Origin: Nageia nagi
Taxonomy: Eukaryota > Pinophyta
DNA: 64,000 nucleotides
Reading direction: 5' to 3'
Assembly: GCA_050084985.1 (NCBI GenBank)
Contig: JBITNC010000001.1
Coordinates: 148,800,001 to 148,864,000, forward strand
Both the position numbers and the translations under genes were made by a program. The notes below the pieces were generated by a model. It was not told the origin of the DNA, made no database searches, and saw only the letters and a program-made list of their open reading frames with translations. This document shows positions 1 to 11,500 of the stretch, piece after piece (position 1 is the first letter of the stretch; every line of letters begins with the position of its first letter).

Positions 1-1880
1 ATCTTCAAATGATACATGATGATATTATGTAATTTTTGTTATGGGTTATATACTTTTATTTTACACATACAATTATGAACAAATGTAAATTTCTAAATTA
101 TGTAATGATATGGTTACATTTCCTATTCACCCAAAAAGCAATGATAACTTCACAAACTTGGGAATATATAAATGCTCATATATTGCACAAATGTTCATAA
201 TGAAGGTATAGGGAAAAAAAAATGTAGGCATCAGACAAAGCAAATTTATCTGAAAAGGATTACAAGAGAAGATCATTTATACTTCATGAATTGTAGAAAA
301 ATGTATGTAAATTAATGGGCAAGATAACATCTTTATTTATGGTTCAGTTATGCAACTTGTTGATTAGAGTAACACTCGTAATAATACAAGGTATTTAACA
401 CAATAACTCGATAAGGAACTTTAAAGGACTAATATTCCTATAAACCTTGAGTCTTGAAACAATGCAACATATTCAAAATTTGTAAAGGGTTGAAATGGAA
501 TGGTTCATATAATAATTGATGCATGGAATAAACTAATGTTTTGATCAACAAATTGTTAAAACAAACTTATGAAACCAAGATAATTATAACTATCAATTGA
601 GTAGCCTTTTATCAATACTACATGAATTAAGTAATCATGACCATTCAACCATAAATATGTTATGATCATCTTTGCATGTGAGAGTGTTTCTTTGGGCATC
701 CATTTAAAATGGACCTTTTAGTACCAAGTCTCATCTCTACATTATAAAACAACCTCAAGGTCTTGATAGCTCCTCATCTTAAACTAAATGGTTTTGTAGA
801 AATGAAAGGCAAGTCTCTTGTAAGGCTAAAGGGTAAAGTTACAACTGAGAAAGCCATGTAAAGAGCAAAATATATGATAATCTTATTTGATCAAGTAAAT
901 CTTGGAAAGGAAAAATGAAGCAAATGTTTGTTGACCTATGGTAATATAGAAAGGACAATGTTTGTGGACTTATGGTGGACATAAGGAGGGCATTAATGCC
1001 TTGATGTGGTTATTGGTGGACAATGGTGAAGGATGCCATTGGGATTATCATTGGTGGACGATGATAAGGGCTACAAGTTCACATGTAACTCCCATTAATA
1101 ATTAATGGAGTAAACTTATAATAATTTGTTGTCATGCTTATGTAGGTTGATTGTAGCAACTATCTTTATGCAATTTGTTAGATATGGCTTGCTTTCTTAT
1201 GTACGAATCTTCTTTTCAAAGAGGATTTTTGGATTCATTGCAAAGGTAATTCCCTATTTTGAAAATTAACATCGAGTTTATAGTTACCATTGTATAAATC
1301 ACAAACGACAGAAGAAAAAAATATTAAAGAATCTTGATTCAAGTTCATGAAGATAAGAAATCATCAATCATAAATTATTACAATATTTCTTAAAAATATC
1401 TTAACATTCTTACTTAACCATAAACTCTTAAATAATGTTTGAAGATAATGATATCATTTTTAAAATCATCATAACATTCTTAAAAATCTACCATAATTTG
1501 TAAATACATAAATTCTAATTAATAATAAAAACTAAACAATCATTAAAAAAATTCATAAAATGTATTGAAATTTGTTGAATGCTAGAGGAAAAGGTTCATA
1601 TCTCACCCCTCTAATCATGATCCCAAATCTAATGTAAAATCATAGTCCAAAATCTTATCCAATTCCTTAAGCACTTACAAAACGACATACAAATTGTAGA
1701 TGAAAAAATATCAATTGAAAATAGTTCACCCTTGAAAGATAATTTCGTACGTAACATCCTATCAAAGATAACTTTCTAAGCCCATGAGGCAATTTCACTT
1801 TTCCTTTAATACGGCAGGAATAATTCTTTTAAAATAATGTATTACAAGCTTTCGTAAAGGATGCTTTGTAACCAACAATA
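1..1880. other. AT-rich upstream intergenic DNA
   Basis: No open reading frame with recognisable coding character is present. The stretch 900-1090 carries loosely repeated phrases around ttggtgga and ttgtggac at 40-60 base spacing, typical of a decayed retroelement. The rest is AT-rich with no structure I can name. The change to CpG-richer DNA at about 1880 marks the start of the promoter region of the gene at 2231. Confidence 0.5.
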
Positions 1881-1884
1881 CTCG

Positions 1885-1960
1885 ATGTGGACACGTGGCA
1901 ATCTTTTAGAATGGTGCACGTCGCATTCTAGTTGCTCTTCTTAAACTTCCCGCGAACGAG
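1885..1960 (+). promoter_or_regulatory. Proximal promoter with G-box and E2F-like site
   Basis: A perfect G-box/ABRE core CACGTG lies at 1892-1897, and an E2F-type motif TTCCCGCGAA at 1947-1956, about 275 bases before the ATG. No convincing TATA box is visible nearby. E2F sites are common in plant replication and repair genes, so cell-cycle or DNA-damage linked expression is a reasonable inference. The region 1920-2550 keeps many CpG dinucleotides whereas the transposon-rich flanks have lost most of theirs, which suggests it is unmethylated in the germ line. Transcription start is not determined. Confidence 0.45.
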
Positions 1961-2046
1961 AAAGAGAGGGTCACAACACCCGCGACTAGGTTCTATGAGT
2001 TAAGCACCCATACGACCTCCAGATTCCCCTAGCGCGGCCTTTTTTA

Positions 2047-2173
2047 ATGTCGGCGGGATCAAAACCTCTGCGTCTCCCTTGGCGCTAATAACAAAATGAA
2101 AACGAAACTGGCTTTCTGCCCCGATTCCACTTCTCAACACAAACACAGACAGAAAACTCACAATCGTCTGTGA
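2047..2173 (+). promoter_or_regulatory. Two short upstream ORFs in the probable 5' leader
   Basis: An ATG at 2047 opens a 13-codon frame ending at TAA 2086-2088. A second ATG at 2096 opens a 25-codon frame ending at TGA 2171-2173. The second is in the same frame as the main start at 2231, so this TGA also proves that 2231 is the first in-frame methionine after a stop. If transcription starts upstream of 2047, these uORFs would lower translation of the main protein. Confidence 0.35.
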
Positions 2174-2230
2174 AAACATTCTTGAATTCAAGCAAAGTAA
2201 TTACAAAACCTAGTCAGAATTGCAGAAAAA

Positions 2231-2548
2231 ATGGACCAGAAGCTGGCAAAATATTTCATTTTACTCAACGAAGAAGCAGAGTCTGCGCGCAAAGGCGCTT
2301 CTTCGGAGGTTTCAGAAATCGTAAGCGATATCACGACGCGCACAGCGGATTTGGTAGAGGAACGAGACATGGCTTTTGCTGTGGCAGCCGTGTTTGCTGA
2401 AGACTCGGGGATTTTAGCTGCTGTCGAAACCATGCTTCCTGCTCGTGACAAGGCCGCTGTCAAAGCTAAAGAAAGTTGCCTTAATTTTCTCTCGGATTTC
2501 ATAAGGCGGATTGGCGAGCGCGTTTTGCCTTATGCCTCACTGGTCAAG
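2231..2548 (+). CDS. PRKDC: DNA-PKcs-like exon 1
   Basis: 106 codons, ending in phase 0 at the donor AAG|GTATGA. The start is the first methionine after an in-frame TGA at 2171. The first ~45 residues are poorly conserved, as in animals. From about residue 53 (FAEDSGIL) the chain matches human DNA-PKcs without gaps through FLSDFIRRIGERVLPYASL, corresponding to the helices just before human residue ~100. The exon is CpG-rich (GCGCGC, GGCGAGCGCG), unlike the rest of the window. Confidence 0.85.
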
Positions 2549-5500
2549 GTATGAAATTATCACTTCAAATTAAATGTGGAAGCCAAATTTTTTAGTAAGT
2601 TGCTCATTTTTTGCATTTCATGGAAATAATGTTGAACGCTGTAAGAATGGAAATTGGATCGCCTGTTTAAGTAGTTTTTTTTCTCCCTCGATGTTTAGTT
2701 ACGTGAAATCTACACTCACACACACACATATCTGAAAATCTAAGTTTCAGCGCTTAGTTATAAGAAATGTTTCTCTTACTGAGCAAGAATTTTTTTACAC
2801 ATACAAAACAAGTCCTTAAGGATGAAAAAAGCATTCTTGCTGAGTAAGGGCAAGCTGAAACTTTGATTTTCAATAATTTTCTTTGTTGGACACATTACAT
2901 TTTGAAAGCAAAAGGTGAACCTAATTTCTTGTAAGTCATGAAAGACTCAGTTTCGTCAAATAATGTGGCAATTTTGGAAATTAAAATTTAAAAAAACTTG
3001 AATCCGACATTTTGGGGCCTGCACAGGAGTATTGAGTGGATATGTGAAGTTCAAAGTTTTGAGCACAGACGAGGATGGTGTAGATGTGTGGAGTTTTGTG
3101 GCTTCTTGGTCCAACAATGATGTTGTGGGTGCTCATTGGAGTCATCATGGGTTCAAAATTTGGAGCATTCTCTTTGGTGGTATTTGTTCGGCTTACTACC
3201 TGGACGCACTATATTGTGTGGCAGAATTGGAGGAAATAGTGTGGCATCTTCTTTCCTTTTTATTATTGCATCTCATATGTTATGGCAATTGCACATTTAT
3301 GGCAATTCAGAATACGAACTTAGAGAGGGCATAACCTTCTGATCCTAGCTATTTTTGATCTTATTCAAAAACTATCTGGAAATGTTGTTTTAAAATGAAT
3401 ACTTGTTTTAACAAAATTTGGAATGGATCTGAAAATCGTGACTCTGTAGTGGCAAATACGTGGATAGATTTGGAATATTGTGATCGGAACAGATAAATTG
3501 TGAGAATGATGATATCATTAGCTTTCCTTGTAATATCATAGACAGAGGGTAATATCATAGATGGTGAGTCGTGATATTGAACATCAGAGTTTTTTTGTTC
3601 TTTTTTAATTTTCTTTGCGACATAGCAAAATCTGAAAGGTTTTCAGCTACATATCCATTCGTCTTCAAACATAGAACACAAAGGGATACTACACATGCCT
3701 CTTCCAAAACATCCAAGGTTGTTATGAGCCTAAACATGAAAAAAGAATATGCAAACAATAGTTTGTAATATGGACCAAAATTTTAATATCTATGAAGGTG
3801 AAAAATGAATTTACAAATTATATTTTGGATTTAATAAAAATTATGAATGTGTTTCCTATAGAGCGGAGAGAACAGAATTAGAGAACTCTGTTCTAGTACA
3901 AACTGGTGTTTCGAAATGATCCCGTAATCTTTTACACTATCTTAAAGATGTTCAGTCTGCTTCAGAGACAAAAGATCTATAGTTGGATCTCGTAGGAGTA
4001 ATCACATATCCTACCTAGTACAAAACAGAAAAACATTCTAGTACTTAAAACATAGTAGTCAAAAAGAGAACAGGCAGAGTATCCTCCGAGACACTTTCAG
4101 AACATAATCTTTCTTTTTTCTTTGGGACCTCCTAGAGATGGCCCCGAGGATCTGCCTCATGATCTCTCTTCTTGCCATCCTCCATGGCATCTTGTAGCTG
4201 CTTTGCTTATAATAAAGAGAGTTGGGTAGGCTTAGTCCACGACTTTAAGAGACTGTTGCCTTGGGAAGTCCAATGAGGGGTTCTCATGATCACCTTAGGA
4301 ATCCTCCACATGGAGGGGGGACTCCCTTCACCAGAGGCTTGGATAATCTTCCTCTTCAAAGGCAAGGGTGGGTTCAAAGAGTTATCCGAGCATAAATCAA
4401 CATGGGCTTTCAATTTACTTTCCTTAACTTCGCTCTTTTAACCATGCTTTGACACATGCAGGATTGACCCTTTATGTCCTAAGGGCATTCCTCCTTCTGC
4501 GTCCAAGGCTCCTGTCTGTCTTTCTGCTTCATCTGCTTCCACCTGATAGGGCGGTGGGGAGTCCTCCACCAATGCTTTAAAGTCCTCATCATCTCGAACA
4601 TCATCCTCTATCTCCAACATCATCCTCTTATGAGCCTTCCCCCTTGTCTGTCAGGTCCAAAGGATTCTCCATAGTCCAAACCCCAGTGAGATACCTGACT
4701 TCCGCTTCTCCGATGGCACAAAAATGAAGAGAACACACAACAGTCCGTGGTGCCATGGGCTTGCCAAGTTATCCTGCTTAAATTCTCTTACAATCTTCTG
4801 TAAATATTTAAAAAGATAACGGGGGATATTGGGCTCCTCTCCCCACCGAAAGATGTTCAAGATGGCCAAATGGAGGATCCAAATTATCAAGACATCATTA
4901 TCCAATGTGTAATATCCCTATTCTGAAATTTTCAAACTCCAGGGCAAAACATAATATTTGTTTGCAAACAAATTATGATTTGCTACAAATAAAATTCTGA
5001 TCTATACTGCGTTACATAAAATTTACTAAAATACCCAAAACTTGAGCCAAATCAATCGATTTTCATTAGATCTGAAAATATATGTAATACAACTTGTATA
5101 TCTACTCACAATAAACTCAAATCTGAAATTACAATGGTTGATATGGATGGATCTGAACACCAAAAGCTGAAATAGGTCCCCAAATGAGATGTTGGGCTCT
5201 TGGAGCTTCCAATCTGCTGCAAATCTGAAAATCTATACTCAAATTCTGCCAAATCTTCTCCTAGATGCTGGGCGTCCATGTAGCCAAGCTCAACTTGTGA
5301 TTAAACACTAAAATTTTCCCTCACAAATGGGGAATCAAATCACAAACTCCCCCAAATTCTGCAATGAATGCTTAAAGATGCTGAAATAAGCCCTGACTGG
5401 CTGAATATCCACAATGATCAATGAAGTCCAATTGTAAACCCTAGGTAGGTTTACCCTCACAAGACAAGGGTTTTCGTCCTTGGCCTTGAAAACCAAGAGG

Positions 5501-8500
5501 GTTTTCTATGATGTCCCCCTTGTATTATTGTACTTGATTTTGGAATTCTATGATTTCCTTTTTGTAACATACTTATTATTATTATGTTATGTTTTAAGTT
5601 AGGACTTGGGATAGAAGAATTAATGGGTCAGTGGACCCCATTGTGAGCCCCAAGTGGGATGTTCCCCTCCCAAGCATAGATTAGGTGTTTAATTATACTT
5701 GGAGATCCTGATCATGATTGTGGGAATCCCAAGGTCTGTTTACAACTTAGATGGATGGATGAGCACTTGTATACATGCGCTAGCCTTGGGGAGACTCCTA
5801 GACTCCCACGTTGGCCCATGATGACACCTAGACCCCATGCATGGCTCCTTGACCCATGTTGGGCATGTGTGGCACTCCTAGACCTCCATGTTGGCATTCA
5901 TGGCACTCTAGACCCCCACGTTGGCATTTATGGCACTCCAGGCCCCATGTTGGCATGCTTGACCCTTAGGCACCCCACGTTGGGCATTCTGGATCCCCAG
6001 GAGGCTAACGCTAGGATTAAGGAGATGGGTGATGACTCCTAGGTGAGATCCAGACATAGTTGAGTGTATTAAGAGGCATTGGAGCCTTGTAGCTAGATAT
6101 ACTTGATTATTATTATTATCTCTTGATACCGTCCAATGGACACAAGTTGTAGTGGTGCTAAGCAATCCCTTAGGTGCAGCTTCTAGGATGGCTTTCAGGC
6201 TAAGGGATCCTGAAGTCTACGACATTGGTGTAGCACCCTTGCCCATCTGGTGGTATTCAAAGGTTGAGCTTCTACCATTCAATTGGTCATCGGGATCAGA
6301 GGAGGGTTCTTTCGATGGAGAGGAATCAGGTTTCGAGGGAGCAAGACTATCCCATCCGTTCGTCTAGCTAGAGGATATTCGTTGTGCCCCAGTTGGCTCC
6401 TTGGAGGCCAACGTCCAGCTCTGGGAGCTTGGTATTGTATCAGTCTGCTTGTTTAATATCATACATATTGCCAGTGGGCATTTGGATCTTATGCTATATG
6501 GTGTTATTGTCCATTATTGCAACGTTGTGGTTTGATTCCTCATTCTTGCATGTATGAGCTAGATGTTGGCATTGCGAGCTTTTAATAATTAATATTGAAT
6601 GATCTTGGCTAGACGTTGGCATATTTGAGTTGTGAATGCATTGTGTGGATGCCCTAGACTATACGTTATGGTTTTTGTAATCGAATTTGCTGATTTGCAC
6701 TTGAGGTTGTGTTTGGGTCTTTACATTTTCATCCTCATGGTTAAACTCAATTGAATTTTCATCCACAAGAGCAACTGTGTTAGCTATGCATCCAAATACA
6801 AGTGAGAGAAGTAAAATTCAATTCCATCATGCCAATAATGAGCCCTTTTAGCCTTTTATATAGGCAAATGTTATATTTCTTTGTTGTTGTGGCACTTTAT
6901 TAAATCACTTAAGTGACTTACCTTATTACTCCTTAAAATAAAATTAAAAGTAATATTATGTCTCTCATAACACAACATTTCCTCTCACACCACACCTTAG
7001 CCAAAATACCTTTATCACACCAAATCTCCACACCACAAATATATACAATAAAATAATGAAAATGGGGACATTACACAATGTGATGTTCTCCATATCACAG
7101 TGACCATCTTCTTCCACTTGGATGAAAGCAAGTTATGGTTGATGCCTCCTTGTAACCTTTGCAACTTGTCATTTTTTCCCTTGAAAATTTGCAGTGCTTG
7201 GACCAGTGAGTGCTTCTCTTGGATGATCTTGTCTCCCTTTAGGGGAAAGCTTGTAACCTTGGCAAGGAGTGTCATATTGATAGTGAATGAAATCCCTTCA
7301 ACTTTTGCACATCTCTTGCTCCACGAGAGCGCCAGGGGCACAACCAAGGTTTGGTTAGCCACCTGGAATCGATTGAGGAAGCCCATCCATCCGACCTGTT
7401 CCAATCATTCCTTATTATCATTGTCCACCATTAACGCCTTAGGCTCCAAAAAATATGAAACATTTGCCATGCTTGTGCTCTTGAAATTTGTTAGTTGCAA
7501 CAAAGATTGAACTAGGTTAGCAAATAATATCCCCATGGTTTGCTCAAAAACAAGGTTCCACAAGGCATCGGGAACGGGGGAACACTTTAGGAACAAAGAA
7601 TTTGTCTAATTTTACTGGGGAATGGGGGAACGTGTTCCCAAGTACTGGGAATGCCTCCTCCAAGGGGGGATTGTGTTCCCATGAAACCTTACTCAAAAAT
7701 ATTTTATGCGAGTTACTATGACTTCCCCAAACATCTCCGTATCATCATAATCCCAACTTGATCCTCTAAAATCCATTTTACACAGATAACTTCACCACCA
7801 TTGGAAGTCATCAATGTTGAAGCATGCACAAGCCTTACCATCATGTCAGCTAGCACTGTCACAACATCCACCAACAAAAGCCCACATAAAAACATGATTA
7901 AATTTTAAAATAAATGGTCCTTGGGCTTCCGCCCCTTCTTCCATCTCCCAAAAGTTTCCAAAAACACTTGATCTCCACTTCCACATCCCACAAAAGGTAG
8001 TGTATATCATCGCTACCTCCAAGCCATACACGGGATTGTCTAGCGTGGGCTCCCATGGTCCACACCAACTCAAAAGCCAAACACTCTCTGTTCTAGCACT
8101 GTTAACACATAAAAGAACCATCAATATAGCCAAAGTGAACTCAGGAAATCCATCTAAGTACAAAATAGGCCTAGAAATGATTACACTTAGCTTTCTTATA
8201 GTGGAACAGGCTAGGAGAGGAGAAAGTTTACAGATAGTTATCTTCCTTGACGACTAATCAATCATTCTTAATCCATTTCTTTAACAAAATGTATAAAATC
8301 CGAAGTCCTAATCAAATCCTAACTGAACTCCTAACTAAATGCTGACTGTCCTTTACTTTAGGAGTTTATTTTGCTAATTTAACTATATCCATGAAGTCCT
8401 AACTGAATGTGCAACTAAATGCTAGTTATTGTTCATAGGAAGTGAATGCGGACTTAGTGTTAACTGATTTCGACTATCACATTTTGGTGTAAAGAATATT

Positions 8501-11500
8501 TAAAGGAGAACAATACAATTCATAACCATTATGAGAGAAAATGGCATTTTTGACGTTATTCCTAGATCATTAATACTTAAGCCAATGGTAATGAATGTCA
8601 TCATATTTAACCCAATTTTATAGGTGTAATAGGAATAGTAAGAGGAAATGTGTAATAGGCTTCGAATTGGTGTATCTCTTGTAAACAAATAGATGATAGA
8701 ACAATTAGTGGATATGACTTTTTGATATTATTCTTAAATTGTTAATATTATAAAGATGGTCATGGATGTTACTAGCTGAGGTATCTTAAATATATATCTA
8801 CAAAACGTCAAGAGGTATCAATTTTGTGGTGCCTGCCGTGCATATCATACCACAAAGAAATAATATAGGCACTTTGAGATTGATACCTCTCAACGTTTTG
8901 TAATTATATATATTTAAGATATGTAAGCTAGTGGGTAAATCAAGGTTAAGTGAATTTATCTAAATTACCACTATCGTCTATACACATTGTTCTAAGTAGG
9001 TCCATCTAGATGAACTCAAAATCAAATTTGTGAAACCTTTATAAAGCATACTCAAATGCTCATTTTAGATACGAGGAAATTTTTTAGGAATTATCATTGT
9101 ATTACAATATCATCTTCTATCATTGTGGTAAGATTGTCAAAAACATTAGAAGGGTCAAAAGTCTATAATGTGAGCCGAATCAAGAGCTTGCACTAGAATG
9201 TTCAATGTTATGGAATCTAGTCCCGAAACATAGAATGTTATGGCACTTAGTCCTAGAACATGCATTGTTTTGGCATCCTAGGCCTAAAACATGGACATTC
9301 TAGTGTTAAGCCTTAATAGTGTTCGTGGTTGAATGAGTTTGTTCTGAAATGTTTGCGCACGTGCCCTAGCATTATTTTGGGCATAATCATCTTCAAGATT
9401 CATTTTTAGAATTATCATTTTTAGGATCATCTTCAAAATCATTATTTCAGAATTATCATTCCAAACTTAGAATCATTAGTCATTTGGTTGTAGTTAGGGC
9501 TCACCCTCCAAAATCACTATTTGTTTGGCAGCTAAGCCTTCAATCCTCCACCTTCAAAACAAGTCTTATGTGTATCGTCTCTTGTGAATTTTCATGATTC
9601 TAATTGCTATATCCTATATTGCATATTGTTGTTACTCTATATTCATTCCATAGACATAATGTGCATGTGTTCATACATTGTTCATTATCTTTGTATCTAC
9701 AATGAGAAATAAAGATGCTCCAAATATGGACTCAACTGTGTTTGGAAAATGTCGATTAGTTAGTTAATTTCTTTCGAATTGGTGGACCTGACTGAAGATG
9801 CTAAGTTAACATCCGTGATCAACTTACTCCACTTAGAGTCTCATCCAGAAGCCACATCGGATGAGGTACAAAGAACAATGATTAGTTGATGACGATGACA
9901 TATGCTAATAACATCATTGGAGGAGATTAGGGGTACGACGAAGTATCATATCCACAACACTCCCATCTCCTCTAATGAATCTAACTCGTGACATGATAGT
10001 TTGGCATGAGAAACTTAAAGACTCACACATAAATTTAGACAGTGAAACAAAAGGTGACACATGTTATACCCATCAACCCTTGATATTAGCCATCACGAGT
10101 TGGAGAGAAATGCTGAATCTTCATGCAATAGGAAAGTTGTGTAGAGCAAAGCCGAGTAGCCATGAAGAACTTAGGCAAGATAGGGTATGCTAGAAGCTTT
10201 TCAAGAAGGGTGGCTTGAAACACTTCTTACGCCATTGCAGGGGTTGTGACCCAAGTGTCTTTGATAAGATTGTTGACGGGTGGAGAGGAAGCTTTGCTTT
10301 GATAGTGTATGTGAGGGTAGACCTGTCAAAAGAAGCGATAGCCGTTGCTCACAAGATGAGCCTGAATGGGGGGTTGTTCAAAAGACACACAAAAGTAACA
10401 GACAAAGAAATCGAGGACTTGTATGGCCTTGGTGAGACCATGGTGAAATCCAAAATTGGAATTGATAGGATGGTGTTGGCAGAATCGGGGGACAAAATGG
10501 CATATTGGGTGATCAAATACTTCACCTTAGATAGTCGATGTTTGGTCATTTTTGGACCTCACTTGGTTTTACTGAGCCATTTCAGATCAGATGGGGGGGG
10601 ATTTTAAATTGTGCATACCCTTCTTCCTCGTCGACTCTCTCAAAACTTGAATTGAGAAGGTGAAAAATGGGGAAGAGGATGAGGTGTGACACCAGGGGTT
10701 AATCACCTACATGTATCAATAGGCCTTGTTGGAGCAACCGGAAGCCCCCATGTCAATGGAGGAACCTGCAACTCAAGCAACAAAACAAAAGAAAAAAGAG
10801 AAAGAAGATTCAAAGAAGAAAGGAGGCATGCAAAAAGGAAAGTCTAAAGAGAACTTGGTTGAATACACTCCCCCAAGCAAGAAGTACCAACTTTCCCAGC
10901 TTGGAGGATCAACCAAGCTAGGAGCACACCGAATGCAGACAAGGGCATCTGCCAAAAAGGTGATATTTAGAACCCTCCACCCAAACTCCCCACTAAAGTG
11001 CTGATTGATGTCAGGAAGGAACAATTGGGAGAGGGAAGTACCCTTGTAATTGAGGAATCTCTCGAGTCCGCCATAGATGAAGCTGAAACATAGTTGACTG
11101 CACCCCTTAGAAGGGAAAAACCCTTGTTGATAAGCCGGCCCCTAGGAAGGAGGACATGGGAACAAAAGGGAAAACCCCTCCCATTGAAGCATCACCCCCA
11201 CTGGGGTAGAGAGGAAAGGAACATATAAGGAATGCATCCAAAAGATGGGTAAAGCCAAAGATTAGGCACAGTCCACCCCCCCTCAAGTATTCGCTAGGAT
11301 ACTTAACAAAGCCAAATGTGATACAATCCCCACCCCTGTTTCTGTGGAAGCAATTGCCACCCCGAATCAAACGGTGGAGAAGAAAATTACAGAAGCCTTT
11401 CCTATTGCATGGGTTAAGGATGAAACCATGTATGCCACAATGAGTCATGCACCCCTGAATCCTGAAGACGAGTTCTTTGTGGCAGCAAGGAACAAATGGT

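Noticed and set aside
2188-2502. Minus-strand 104-codon ORF opposite exon 1
   Set aside because: It is the shadow of exon 1; the plus frame matches DNA-PKcs and has splice sites.
5755-6042. 95-codon ORF in the LTR at 5509-6725
   Set aside because: It follows the ccacgttggcat array and is broken differently in the other LTR copies.
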